Origin: Lancefieldella parvula_C
GTDB taxonomy: Bacteria; Actinomycetota; Coriobacteriia; Coriobacteriales; Atopobiaceae
DNA length: 64,000 bases
Reading direction: 5' to 3'
NCBI RefSeq assembly: GCF_000758945.1
Contig: NZ_JRND01000007.1
Span: 62,001 to 126,000, forward strand
In this document: piece by piece, positions 43,749 through 52,246 of the stretch
Layout of the letters: each line of letters begins with the position of its first letter
How positions within the stretch are numbered: position 1 is the stretch's first letter
Position numbers and translations under genes: made by a program
The notes under the pieces: model-generated
What the model saw: the letters and a program-made list of their open reading frames with translations, nothing else
Told to the model about the DNA's origin: nothing
Databases searched by the model: none

Positions 43749-44140
43749 TACTTTTAGAAATGTATTTCGAGGAGTGCTGAGCGGACATTTCTTTATCTAA
43801 TATATGCAATATTGCTACTTTTATGTTCATATATGCAAAAAATTTCTGCATATTTTTTTATGCTGTTAGAACGCCTGTTCATCTAAAAGAAACTGAATCA
43901 ATTGAATTATTTAAATAAAATTTAAAAAAATAATACATCAAGAATATTAAAAATTTGCGAATGCCAATAGCGCATGTATACCTTTGTGTTATAACGGCTA
44001 GGCAAGTGACACTTGGCTTGGAATGTAAGTTTTGATGCATAGCAATTTACATAACAGGCTGGAAATTTTGTATTGGCGTAGTACGGCTGTTAATACAGGC
44101 GAAGTACAGCCACAGTGGTGATGTCTGGAATGGAGCAGTA
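43749..44140 (+). promoter_or_regulatory. AT-rich control region of the mannose-type PTS operon
   Basis: About 390 bases, strongly AT-rich, without a gene. TATGCA and TGCATA form an inverted repeat around 43831-43851. A promoter-like TTGCGA, 16 bases, TATACC lies near 43954-43981. A perfect 13-base palindrome CAAGTGACACTTG is at 44003-44015, just downstream of a TTATAAC element. GGCTGT/ACAGCC (44085-44111) could form a leader hairpin. The long leader suggests sugar-dependent control. I see no sigma-54 -24/-12 signature, although mannose PTS operons often use sigma-54 in Firmicutes. Confidence 0.45.
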
Positions 44141-44572
44141 ATGAAGTACCTTTTGCTCGTAAGTCATGGAACGTTTGCACCAGGTCTGCATAGCGTAATG
44201 GACATGCTGATGGGACCCAGAGAAAACATCTTGAGCTACAGCATGGAAGATGGCGTGGGCGCAGCTGAATATAGAGAGAATTTGTCAAAAATTCTTGAGC
44301 CTCTGACTGCTGACGACGAAGTTGTCGTTCTTGGCGACATCATCGGTGGTTCTCCACTTACTAATGCGCTTGATCTTCTCGCCAAAAAAGGCCTGCTTTC
44401 TCATACCGTGGCTTTTAGTGGTGCCAATCTTCCCATGGCAATTGGTGCTTTGATGGCAATCGATGATGGCCTAAGTGGTGAAGCTCTTGTGTCATCAATC
44501 CTGAACGAAGGAAAAAATGGCGTCAATCAGATCGTCTTAGCTCTTGAAGACGATGACGAGGAAGACCTTTAG
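44141..44572 (+). CDS. PTS mannose/fructose/sorbose-family EIIA
   Basis: 143 residues. The phosphorylated His9 is in VSHGTFAPG, and DIIGGSPLTNAL is typical of the family. It accepts phosphate from HPr and passes it to EIIB. First gene of the operon EIIA-EIIB-EIIC-EIID. The acidic tail is EDDDEEDL. Confidence 0.93.
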   Translation: MKYLLLVSHGTFAPGLHSVMDMLMGPRENILSYSMEDGVGAAEYRENLSKILEPLTADDEVVVLGDIIGGSPLTNALDLLAKKGLLSHTVAFSGANLPMAIGALMAIDDGLSGEALVSSILNEGKNGVNQIVLALEDDDEEDL

Positions 44573-44626
44573 TAATTACTGCAAGTACGCGTAGCTGCTT
44601 GCGTAAGAAATATGTTAGGAGAAAAC

Positions 44627-45121
44627 ATGATTTCATTTGTTCGTGTTGATGACCGCATGATTCATGGTCAGACAGTCACTCGTTGGGCCCTTGAGGTTCC
44701 TTGTGACGGAATCATTGCAGTTAATGATGCGGCTGCATCAAATCCTGTCCTTAAGTCTGCTTACAAGTCAGCAGCACCTGACAAGAAAGTATTTGTTTGG
44801 ACATTTGATCACTTCAAAGAGAGCGCTCAGAAGGTTCTAGACAGCGATTCTCGTTATTTTCTTATTACTAAAAACCCAGTTGACATGAAGAAAATTCTTG
44901 TTGACTTTGGTTTTAAGCCAGGAATTAACACGGTCATTATCGGTCCTGGTAATGATCGTCCTGGTGCGGTAAAGCTGGGCAACAACCAGTCCTTTACTCA
45001 AGAAGAGGGACAGGCATTTGAGGATATAACCAAAGCTGGTTATACCGTTCAATTTGCTCTTCTTAAAGAAAAGGCAATTGGTGAGTGGCCTAAATTCCGC
45101 GAGAAGTTTGACGTAAAGTAG
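44627..45121 (+). CDS. PTS mannose/fructose/sorbose-family EIIB
   Basis: 164 residues from the ATG at 44627; the ATG at 44612 lies just before the ribosome site AGGAGAAA. Phospho-His13 is in DDRMIHGQ, the family signature. It phosphorylates the sugar during transport by EIIC/EIID. The ending EWPKFREKFDVK is ordinary. Confidence 0.94.
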   Translation: MISFVRVDDRMIHGQTVTRWALEVPCDGIIAVNDAAASNPVLKSAYKSAAPDKKVFVWTFDHFKESAQKVLDSDSRYFLITKNPVDMKKILVDFGFKPGINTVIIGPGNDRPGAVKLGNNQSFTQEEGQAFEDITKAGYTVQFALLKEKAIGEWPKFREKFDVK

Positions 45122-45140
45122 TATTCGGAAGGCGATTTTT

Positions 45141-46007
45141 ATGGCAATTAATGCGTTTCAAGCTGCCCTTTTGGGTTTGTTTGCATGCCTTGCGTCACTA
45201 CCTGGCATGGCTGGTACTACCGTAGGTAACTATACCCTCGGTCGTCCACTTGTTGCAGGTCTTGTCGTTGGTGTCATTCTTGGCGACGTCCAGACTGGCA
45301 TTATTGTTGGTGCAGCAATCCAGTTGGTCTACATTGCACTCGTAACACCTGGCGGAACTGTTTCCGCTGACGTTCGTGCAGTTTCCTACATTGGTATTCC
45401 TCTAGCAATTCTTGCAATCAAGGCTTATGGTCTTGATCCAAGCTCTGTTGAGGCTGCATCTCAGGCAGCTGCTATTGGCGCAGCTGTTGGTACTCTTGGT
45501 ACCGTCTTGTTCTACGGCACCGCTACCATGAACCTTGTATGGCAGGGTATTGGCTGGCGTGCAATGGAGAGCAAAGAGTGGGGTCGTATTAAGAAGACCA
45601 TTCCAATGGTTGACTTTGTATTCCCTTGGGTTTCTCACATTCTTTTCTCGTTCATTCCAACATTCTTCATTTGCATGGCTGGCGAGAGCATGGTTGGCAT
45701 CATGAAGGAATACCTTCCTATGAACGGTATCCCAATGATGACCCTCTTCACCGTTGGTACCCTTCTTCCTACCGTTGGTGTTGCAATTTTGTGCAAGCAG
45801 GTTATTACTAAGCCTCTTGATTGGGTAACTTTTGCCTTTGGCTTTATCCTTGCTGGCGCACTTGGCCTGAACCTCATTGTCTCTGCAGTCGTAGCAGTCT
45901 TCTTTGCTGTTCTTAACTATCAGCTTCAGCAGGCAAAGAATGTTCGTTTGGCTGCTGCAACATCAGGCAATGTAAGCGCAGACGATGAAGAAGAGGAGGA
46001 TATTTAA
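45141..46007 (+). CDS. PTS mannose/fructose/sorbose-family EIIC
   Basis: 288 residues with many membrane helices. Family features include the N-terminal GxxAxLxxLPG-like FACLASLPGMAGTTVGNYTLGRPLVAG and GAAIQLVYIALVTPGGTVSAD. With EIID it forms the membrane channel. Two bases separate it from the EIID gene. Acidic C-terminal tail DDEEEEDI. Confidence 0.94.
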   Translation: MAINAFQAALLGLFACLASLPGMAGTTVGNYTLGRPLVAGLVVGVILGDVQTGIIVGAAIQLVYIALVTPGGTVSADVRAVSYIGIPLAILAIKAYGLDPSSVEAASQAAAIGAAVGTLGTVLFYGTATMNLVWQGIGWRAMESKEWGRIKKTIPMVDFVFPWVSHILFSFIPTFFICMAGESMVGIMKEYLPMNGIPMMTLFTVGTLLPTVGVAILCKQVITKPLDWVTFAFGFILAGALGLNLIVSAVVAVFFAVLNYQLQQAKNVRLAAATSGNVSADDEEEEDI

Positions 46008-46009
46008 TC

Positions 46010-46828
46010 ATGGCTGAAAAGAAAACCATTTCTCAGAAAGCACGTAATAAGTCTTTCTTGAGCTGGATTTACGGCAATCTTACCTGCTTCTCTCAGGAGC
46101 ACATGCAGACATTTGGTTACCTTGCATCCATGCTTCCAATCGTTGACGAGCTTTACGATACTGATGACCAAAAGGTTGAGGCACTTTCTACCTATACAAC
46201 CTTCTTTAACACCGAGCCACAGATTGGTTCTATGGTTGTTGGCTTGACCGCTTCTCTTGAAGAGGCTCGTGCAAACGGTGAGGCAATCGACGACGAGACC
46301 ATCAATGGCCTTCGCGCTGGTCTTATGGGCCCTCTTGCTGGTCTTGGTGACTCCATTATCGTTGGTACTTTTATTCCAATTCTTCTTGGAATTGCACTTG
46401 GCCTTTCTAAGGGCGGTTCCGTTCTTGGCCCACTGTTCTATGTTGTGGTCTGGAACCTCATTATGTACTTCGGCATGAAGTTTGCTTACGACCAGGGCTA
46501 TAGCCTGGGTTCTTCTGCTGTTGAGGCACTTGTTGGTCCTGAGTCCGAGGCTCTCCGTAGCTCCATTGTTATGATTGGTACTATGGTCATTGGCTCTGTT
46601 GCTGCTACATGGATTAACGTCACAACTTCTCTGAATATTGCTGGTGTTGACATTCAGACAACGCTTAATGGCATCTTCCCTAAGGTATTGAACCTTCTGT
46701 TTGTATACCTTTGCTGGTGGTTGATGACTAAGAAGAAGCTCAGCCCAACAGTTGTTATGCTTATTCTTGTTGTTGTAGCACTTGTTGGCGTTGTTATTGG
46801 CGTCTTCAACCCAGGTCTGTCTTACTAA
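46010..46828 (+). CDS. PTS mannose/fructose/sorbose-family EIID
   Basis: 272 residues. The conserved start LSWIYGNLTCFSQEHMQTFGYLASMLPI, the FNTEPQIGSMVVGL segment and GPLAGLGDSIIVGTFIP identify the family. C-terminal membrane helices follow. Last gene of the operon. Substrate (mannose, glucose, fructose or another hexose) cannot be settled from sequence. Confidence 0.95.
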   Translation: MAEKKTISQKARNKSFLSWIYGNLTCFSQEHMQTFGYLASMLPIVDELYDTDDQKVEALSTYTTFFNTEPQIGSMVVGLTASLEEARANGEAIDDETINGLRAGLMGPLAGLGDSIIVGTFIPILLGIALGLSKGGSVLGPLFYVVVWNLIMYFGMKFAYDQGYSLGSSAVEALVGPESEALRSSIVMIGTMVIGSVAATWINVTTSLNIAGVDIQTTLNGIFPKVLNLLFVYLCWWLMTKKKLSPTVVMLILVVVALVGVVIGVFNPGLSY

Positions 46829-46873
46829 TTTTTTGCGCAAAATCCTGTCTGGCGCAGAAAAGACAAACGTAAT

Positions 46874-46907
46874 AAAGTGGCATCGTCATACGGCGATGCC
46901 ACTTTTG
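46874..46907 (+). terminator. Terminator of the PTS operon
   Basis: AAAGTGGCATCG/CGATGCCACTTT with an 8-base loop is followed by a T. It ends about 14 bases before the next start codon. Confidence 0.8.
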
Positions 46908-46920
46908 ATTGAGAGTTTTT

Positions 46921-47259
46921 ATGAACAAGAAAAACTATGTAGGAGCAGCTTCTCATTCACACGAGGATAACCCTTTGGTTGTCGAGGCTCGTATGCAAAC
47001 AAAAGCTCTTGGAACGCTAAGCGTTTATAGAAGAGCAGCTTATTCTGGTATCGCAATTGGAGCATGGCTTATATATCTCAGTGTGTACGGGAGTCTTTCT
47101 ACAAGTTCCATGGCAACGGCTGTGCTCGTGGGCGGCATAGTTCTTCTCGTCATATCTGTTCCTATAGCTGGGATTTTGCATGTAGGTATCTCAAGAGGAA
47201 AAAAGAACGTCGAGAAGATCATCAAAGCAATTGAAAAAAATTCGTCAAAAAATGCATAG
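46921..47259 (+). CDS. Small two-helix membrane protein of unknown function
   Basis: 112 residues from the ATG at 46921 with GAGAG ahead. Two hydrophobic segments (about 40-60 and 65-90) are flanked by a polar N-terminus and a Lys-rich tail (KIIKAIEKNSSKNA). Family not recognised. It sits immediately after the PTS terminator hairpin, so some read-through expression is possible. Confidence 0.7.
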   Translation: MNKKNYVGAASHSHEDNPLVVEARMQTKALGTLSVYRRAAYSGIAIGAWLIYLSVYGSLSTSSMATAVLVGGIVLLVISVPIAGILHVGISRGKKNVEKIIKAIEKNSSKNA

Positions 47260-47310
47260 AAGCGATATTTGACTTGTGCAAAGATTACTCTAATAGGGTA
47301 GAGTATCTAC

Positions 47311-47421
47311 AGCGCATTGAGCGGGTGCGGATGACGTGACACCTCGAACCTGGTCAGGATCGGGAGATAGCAGCCATAAGGGGTCACTTGCGGGCATCCG
47401 TTCCCACTCAATGCGCTTTTA
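47311..47421 (+). ncRNA. ffs: Signal recognition particle RNA, small bacterial type
   Basis: The ends AGCGCATTGAG (47311-47321) and CTCAATGCGCT (47407-47417) pair, followed by TTTT. The apex has the conserved S-domain: CCTGGTCAGGATC, tetraloop and ATAGCAGCCATAAGGGG, matching the actinobacterial pattern GGTCAGG...AGCAGCC. The apical loop reads CGGGAG where CGGAAG is most common, so a GGGA tetraloop replaces GGAA. About 107 bases, suitable for binding Ffh. Confidence 0.93.
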
Positions 47422-47472
47422 TTAGGCGTTGACTATGCTTGCCGCGACATTTGTCACGACGATTGGACTTCG

Positions 47473-48162
47473 ATGGGTTTTGTAAACTACATCATTGAGC
47501 TGCTTAGAGATCCTCGCGCATTTATTGCTTCAATGATTGCCACTGGTCCTCTCGCTGCGTACGGCTTTGTTTTTCTGATTGTTTTTATTGAGACCGGCGT
47601 AGTCTTTTTCCCATTTTTACCAGGTGATTCTCTGCTTTTTGCAGCAGGATTTTTTGCTCACAACGGTGGTTTTAATATTGTTTTTTTGCTTGTTATTACG
47701 TGGGCTGCCGCAATTCTCGGCGATCAGATGAACTTTATGATTGGCCATTTCTTTGGTCAAAAAATCATTGCTTCTGGAAAAGTTAAAGCACTCACTCCAG
47801 AGCATCTTGAGAAGACCCAGAAGTTTTTGGACAAGCATGGCCATCTGGCAATTTTCTTAGGACGCTTCTTCCCCTTTATCCGCACGTTCGTGCCTTTTAT
47901 TGCGGGTATGGGCGGTATGCACTGGCGCAACTTTGGCATCTATAACATTCTGGGCGGTCTTACCTGGTCCACGATGTTTGTGTTGCTCGGCTATTTCTTT
48001 GGCGGCATTCCTGTAGTTCAGGAGCATTTTGAGCTGCTGATTGTGGGAATTGTTGCGGTCTCGATCATCCCTACAATTGTGGGAATTGTTCGTGGGCGTA
48101 TGCATAAGGGCGAGAAGAACGACGAAGAAGCCACAGATAAGGAAGAAGACAAGGTGCAGTAA
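47473..48162 (+). CDS. DedA-family membrane protein
   Basis: 229 residues. Family signatures are FLPGDSLLFAAG and GRFFPFIRTFVPFIAGMGGM with the paired acidic and Arg residues. Four to five membrane segments and a highly charged C-terminus (EKNDEEATDKEEDK). DedA proteins act in lipid carrier (undecaprenyl phosphate) or phosphatidylethanolamine translocation and membrane homeostasis. Monocistronic. Confidence 0.92.
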   Translation: MGFVNYIIELLRDPRAFIASMIATGPLAAYGFVFLIVFIETGVVFFPFLPGDSLLFAAGFFAHNGGFNIVFLLVITWAAAILGDQMNFMIGHFFGQKIIASGKVKALTPEHLEKTQKFLDKHGHLAIFLGRFFPFIRTFVPFIAGMGGMHWRNFGIYNILGGLTWSTMFVLLGYFFGGIPVVQEHFELLIVGIVAVSIIPTIVGIVRGRMHKGEKNDEEATDKEEDKVQ

Positions 48163-48196
48163 CAAGCCTTTGTACTTCTCGTAATTTGATGATAGA

Positions 48197-48235
48197 AATC
48201 CCGTCAGGAAAGACTCGGCCTGACGGGATTATTTT
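48197..48235. terminator. Bidirectional terminator between dedA and a convergent gene
   Basis: AATCCCGTCAGG/CCTGACGGGATT with a 10-base loop is followed by ATTTTT. The convergent gene ends directly beside it. Confidence 0.85.
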
Positions 48236-49965
48236 TACTCTTTGGAGAGCTGGTAGGTATCAGTAAAGGTGACGGTCTGACCGTTTTCCGTGTGGGTGGA
48301 AATAAGCTGAGCTACCACGCTGTTATCAGCAATATCAAAAGTAACTTTCAACTGTGGTTTTTGAGCTGTGCTGAGGGACGTGCTAGAAGCAGAATGAGCA
48401 TCCAGACTTGCATTGGTTACATCTACCACTCCAGAAACCTGAATTTGATCTCCGATGGTTCCAGAAGTAGTCAGAGAGACAGATGCGTTCTTGAACTCAG
48501 TGTCACCTGGATACCAACGGTACGAGGTGTTAAGCGCTCCATGGTTGTGGACAACACCCTCTGCAGTACCCGTAAGTACCAGCTGATCTCGAGAAAAACC
48601 TGCAGACGTTACGGTCAGCGTTAAAGGATTAGTTCTGCCAGCGTAACAAGGACTGCCACTACTGGCTTCACAGCTAACAAAGGTGCCCTTCCACGTTCCC
48701 ACAAGTCCGCTGTAGTCGTACTTAAGTCCTGCCGAGGGGCTGACTGTGTCTAGCGACCAGGTGCCCGTAGAGGCATCAAACGTAAATGAGGCCGTAATAT
48801 CGCAGGTGAGCGAGCCATAGAAGGTTGGCGAAACACCTGACATTCTTACCCAGCAAGTCTGCTGTTCACGATCAAAACCCGCATCAAGAACAGTAAACGT
48901 TGCGCCAGAGAACTGCGAGCTATAAGAAATAGCTTCGTTTGGATTTTTTTCATCAAGCTTGGCTAGTACATCGCTAATGGCATCAAGGACTTTTGTTGTG
49001 GAAACACCTGAAGTTGCCTGGTAGGAGACAGATTGGGTCTCTTCGTCACCAATAGCGTTCCAGCCCTGGGTATTTGCGTATCCTAACTTGGAAATCTTTG
49101 TGGCAGCAATTGCGTTGCCCGTGTAGGTAAGGCGTACGACAGAGTTGGCGTAGCCGGTGGCACCAAACTGAGCGGCATCGCTGGAGATTGCCGTGGTGCT
49201 TCTGGTGCGAGAAACAACCTCAATGCCGGTCAGCAGTAAGGATTCATCAGCGTCATACTCACCCGGAGTCCAAGCTGGAGCTTCGGCTCGTGTACGAGCA
49301 TCAGCGATAACAGTATCTGTTGAAGGAACGTTGCTCACGCGAATAAAGAAGACGATAACCGCAGATAAAAGAGCAAGACTTAAGAGCGCAAGAATGCCAG
49401 AAAGCAAGCTGTAGCGGCGTACAAACCTAAAAAGTGCACGACGCCTACTGCGAAGATAGCTTGAGAACGTATCTGCAACATCTTTTATAGAGGTTGCATC
49501 ATCGTCGGACGCTGCATCACTCGCGCTAGTAGCGCTTTTGGAAGGAACTTCGGCGGTTTTGGCCTCTGAGTGTTCGTGGGCGCTCTCTTCAAGCTCTTTG
49601 AGGCGAGCTTCTACCGCAGAAAGATCTTGCGTTAGAGCTGCATCGTTTACGATTTTCTCCAGGTCAGTTGTGCTGTCTGCATCGTTTTCAGAAGAGTCTT
49701 CATCTGAAGCTGAGTCATCCTTGTCCTCTTCGCCGTCTTCGTCTAGACCAGGGAAGATGGGGCTGACAATTTCCATGATGTAGTCTTCGTCAGCGGCAGC
49801 CATGTCAGCAGCAATAGGGTCGGTGACCTCTTCAAGCTCGTCGGTTTTCTCGCCATCAGCGGCGGGTGCCTCAACGGCCTGAGCGTCAAGGGTCTTCTGA
49901 TCAGAGGAGATGTCCTCTGCAGCAGGCGTGTTATCTGGTTGTGAAGTTTTATTCTTAGAAGTCAT
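48235..49965 (-). CDS. Membrane-anchored protein of unknown function with acidic cytoplasmic region
   Basis: 576 residues, ATG with GAGG four bases ahead. The first 180 residues are highly acidic and low-complexity (DEDGEEDKDDSASDEDSSEN), then a basic RSRRRALFRFVRR stop-transfer flank, a helix at about 187-209, and an extracytoplasmic part of about 365 residues. That part has repeated beta-type segments, and Cys pairs in SCEASSGSPCYAG may form a disulfide. I recognise no family. The topology resembles kinase-target or wall-associated proteins, but this is speculation. Confidence 0.75.
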   Translation of the reverse strand: MTSKNKTSQPDNTPAAEDISSDQKTLDAQAVEAPAADGEKTDELEEVTDPIAADMAAADEDYIMEIVSPIFPGLDEDGEEDKDDSASDEDSSENDADSTTDLEKIVNDAALTQDLSAVEARLKELEESAHEHSEAKTAEVPSKSATSASDAASDDDATSIKDVADTFSSYLRSRRRALFRFVRRYSLLSGILALLSLALLSAVIVFFIRVSNVPSTDTVIADARTRAEAPAWTPGEYDADESLLLTGIEVVSRTRSTTAISSDAAQFGATGYANSVVRLTYTGNAIAATKISKLGYANTQGWNAIGDEETQSVSYQATSGVSTTKVLDAISDVLAKLDEKNPNEAISYSSQFSGATFTVLDAGFDREQQTCWVRMSGVSPTFYGSLTCDITASFTFDASTGTWSLDTVSPSAGLKYDYSGLVGTWKGTFVSCEASSGSPCYAGRTNPLTLTVTSAGFSRDQLVLTGTAEGVVHNHGALNTSYRWYPGDTEFKNASVSLTTSGTIGDQIQVSGVVDVTNASLDAHSASSTSLSTAQKPQLKVTFDIADNSVVAQLISTHTENGQTVTFTDTYQLSKE

Positions 49966-50113
49966 GGCGCCTCATTACCGTATGAACCTGCTGTAATTTT
50001 CTCACAATTACGTAACTTGTGTACCCTCATCCTGTGCAGATAGCGAGGTATCGGTTTAAAAACTGCCTAGTGGTGGTACACTTCTTTAGTTGAAATCTCA
50101 CCTCGCAAGCAGC

Positions 50114-50143
50114 TTGCGCTACAGTTTGGCCACAGGCTTATAA
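50114..50143 (+). promoter_or_regulatory. Promoter candidate for prfA
   Basis: TTGCGC (50114-50119), 18 bases, TTATAA (50138-50143) precede the prfA start at 50181. A CGCAAGC-A-GCTTGCG palindrome (50104-50118) overlaps the -35. Confidence 0.4.
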
Positions 50144-50180
50144 GCCAAGCGCGCACGAGGCACTTATCTTAGGAGCAGGA

Positions 50181-51248
50181 ATGCGTGACAAGCTAGAAAA
50201 AATCGTTGATGCCTATGCTGAGCTTGAGCAAAAGCTTGCAGACCCAGCCGTTGTCTCTGATCCAAAAGAGTATGCTCGCGTAGCAAAAGAGCACTCTAAT
50301 CAGGCGGACTTGGTTGCTCACGCCAATAAGTACATCACTGCCCTCGATGACATTGAGGCTGCAAAAGAGCTTCTCAACGCCACTTCTGATCCAGAAGAAA
50401 AAGAGATGCTACAGGAAGACATTGCTGCTAATGAAGAGATGCTCCCTCAGCTTGAGGATGAGATCAAGGTTATGCTGATTCCAGGCGATCCAAATGACGA
50501 GAAGGACACTATCGTTGAGATTCGCGCTGGTGTTGGTGGCGATGAGGCGGCAATCTTTGCAGGTGACCTCTTCAAAATGTATGAGCGCTTTGCTGAGGCT
50601 CGTGGTTGGAAGACAGAGATTCTGTCCAGCTCTCCATCTGAGGCAGGCGGCTTCAAGACTATTGAGTTCAAGGTCACAGGCGATAAGGTCTATTCAGTTA
50701 TGAAGTATGAATCCGGTGTTCACCGTGTTCAGCGCGTTCCTAAGACTGAGTCTCAGGGCCGTATTCAGACCTCTACCGCAACCGTTGCAGTTCTCCCAGA
50801 GGCTGACGAGATTGATATTCAGATCAACCAGGAAGACCTGCGTATTGATACCTACTGCGCATCCGGCCCTGGCGGTCAGTGCGTTAACACCACGTATTCC
50901 GCAGTTCGTATTACTCACCTGCCAACAAATACCGTTGTTCAGTCTCAGGACCAGCGTTCTCAGATTCAGAACCGCGAGGTCTGCATGCAGATGCTTCGTG
51001 CCCGTCTTTACGAGATGGAGCTTGAGCGTCAGCAGGCTGAGCAGGGTGCAGAGCGTCTTTCTCAGATTGGCCATGGCGCACGCTCCGAGAAGATTCGTAC
51101 ATATAACCAGCCACAGGACCGCGTAACTGACCACCGCGTCGGCTTCAACGGCACCTACAATGGCGTTCTTTTGGGCGATACGCTGCCATCCGTTATTGAG
51201 GCTCTCGCTGCAGCAGAGCGTGCCGAGAAACTCGCTCAGGCTGTTTAA
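50181..51248 (+). CDS. prfA: Peptide chain release factor 1
   Basis: 355 residues with an ATG after AGGAGC. It ends translation at UAA and UAG. The GGQ loop is ASGPGGQCVN. The codon-recognition tripeptide region reads RVPKTESQGR, PxT as expected for RF1 (PAT or PVT in most). The length is standard. prmC follows 12 bases later and modifies the GGQ glutamine, as in many bacteria. Confidence 0.96.
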   Translation: MRDKLEKIVDAYAELEQKLADPAVVSDPKEYARVAKEHSNQADLVAHANKYITALDDIEAAKELLNATSDPEEKEMLQEDIAANEEMLPQLEDEIKVMLIPGDPNDEKDTIVEIRAGVGGDEAAIFAGDLFKMYERFAEARGWKTEILSSSPSEAGGFKTIEFKVTGDKVYSVMKYESGVHRVQRVPKTESQGRIQTSTATVAVLPEADEIDIQINQEDLRIDTYCASGPGGQCVNTTYSAVRITHLPTNTVVQSQDQRSQIQNREVCMQMLRARLYEMELERQQAEQGAERLSQIGHGARSEKIRTYNQPQDRVTDHRVGFNGTYNGVLLGDTLPSVIEALAAAERAEKLAQAV

Positions 51249-51260
51249 GGTGCAAACTTC

Positions 51261-52154
51261 ATGACAGATGAAGTTTGGACAATCCAAAAAATTTTGACGT
51301 GGACTACTCAGCACCTGGAAAAGAAGGGTGATGAGCATCCACGTCTTTCTGCAGAATGGCTCCTGTCTGCGGTGACAGGCCTTTCTCGCGTTCAGCTCTA
51401 CACTAACTTTGACAAGCCGCTTTCTGCGGATGAGCGCACTCGTATGCGCGAGGCAATTAAGCGCCGTGCAGAAGGGGAGCCGCTCCAGTACGTGACGGGC
51501 GAGATGCCCTTTAGGCACCTGGTTCTTACCTGCGAGCCAGGCGTGCTTATCCCACGACCAGAGACAGAGGTGCTGGTAGACGTTGCGCTAGCAGGCGTTG
51601 ACGAGGCAACTCCAAACGCTGACGGGGAAGTGTGCGTGCTTGAGGTTGGCGTAGGAGCGGGCTGCATATCGCTCTCTATTGCTACTGAGCGTCCACAGAC
51701 ACGCGTCTACGCTACAGATCTTTCTCCTCAGGCGATTGCGCTGGCAACTCGCAACAGAGATGCTCTGGACCTCCAGGAGCGCGTGGAACTCATTGAGTGT
51801 GACCTGGTAGAAGGCGTACCCACAGAGCTTGCACGGTCCTTCTCGGTGTTGGTGTCTAATCCGCCCTACATCCCCACACGCGTGCTTGAGCAGGAGGTAC
51901 CTGCCGAGGTCAAGGGCTTTGAGCCTGAGCTAGCGCTTGACGGGGGAGAGGACGGCCTGGACGTCTATAGGCGATTGCTTGAGGCTGCTCCACATATGCT
52001 TCTACCTGGTGGTATGCTCTGCGTTGAGCTCTACGAGGGGCACCTGGACAAGGCGGCGCACCTTGCCGAGGAACAGGGTGTGTGGGAGACCGTTGAGGTC
52101 AAAGAGGACCTGACGCACAGGCCGCGCATTCTTGTGGCGCACCTAGCAAAGTAG
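51261..52154 (+). CDS. prmC: Release-factor glutamine N5-methyltransferase
   Basis: 297 residues. The N-terminal helical domain is followed by a SAM-binding Rossmann domain with the catalytic NPPYIP motif and EYQYVTGE-like LQYVTGEMPF. The SAM loop is VLEVGVGAGCISL in place of the usual DLGTGSG. It methylates the GGQ Gln of release factors 1 and 2. Directly after prfA. Confidence 0.94.
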   Translation: MTDEVWTIQKILTWTTQHLEKKGDEHPRLSAEWLLSAVTGLSRVQLYTNFDKPLSADERTRMREAIKRRAEGEPLQYVTGEMPFRHLVLTCEPGVLIPRPETEVLVDVALAGVDEATPNADGEVCVLEVGVGAGCISLSIATERPQTRVYATDLSPQAIALATRNRDALDLQERVELIECDLVEGVPTELARSFSVLVSNPPYIPTRVLEQEVPAEVKGFEPELALDGGEDGLDVYRRLLEAAPHMLLPGGMLCVELYEGHLDKAAHLAEEQGVWETVEVKEDLTHRPRILVAHLAK

Positions 52155-52246
52155 CACTTCAGTCGCCTGGCGAGAAAATCTGTGTAACGCGTATCAGTGC
52201 GCATCAGGCAATATCGCGCAGCACACAACAATGAGTCGAGGGTTTT

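Noticed and set aside
43749..44140. Sigma-54 promoter for the mannose PTS operon
   Set aside because: No TGGCAC-N5-TTGC-like element is found, and no LevR-type activator gene is nearby.
46004..46840. 278-codon minus-strand frame opposite PTS EIID
   Set aside because: The plus-strand EIID is certain from family motifs; the antisense product is Asn/Lys/Cys-rich and has no start signal.
47311..47421. TPP or other riboswitch ahead of dedA
   Set aside because: The conserved core GGTCAGG ... AGCAGCC and the pairing ends identify SRP RNA instead.
50694..51518. 274-codon minus-strand frame across prfA and prmC
   Set aside because: It spans the junction of two certain genes on the other strand and shows no domain.
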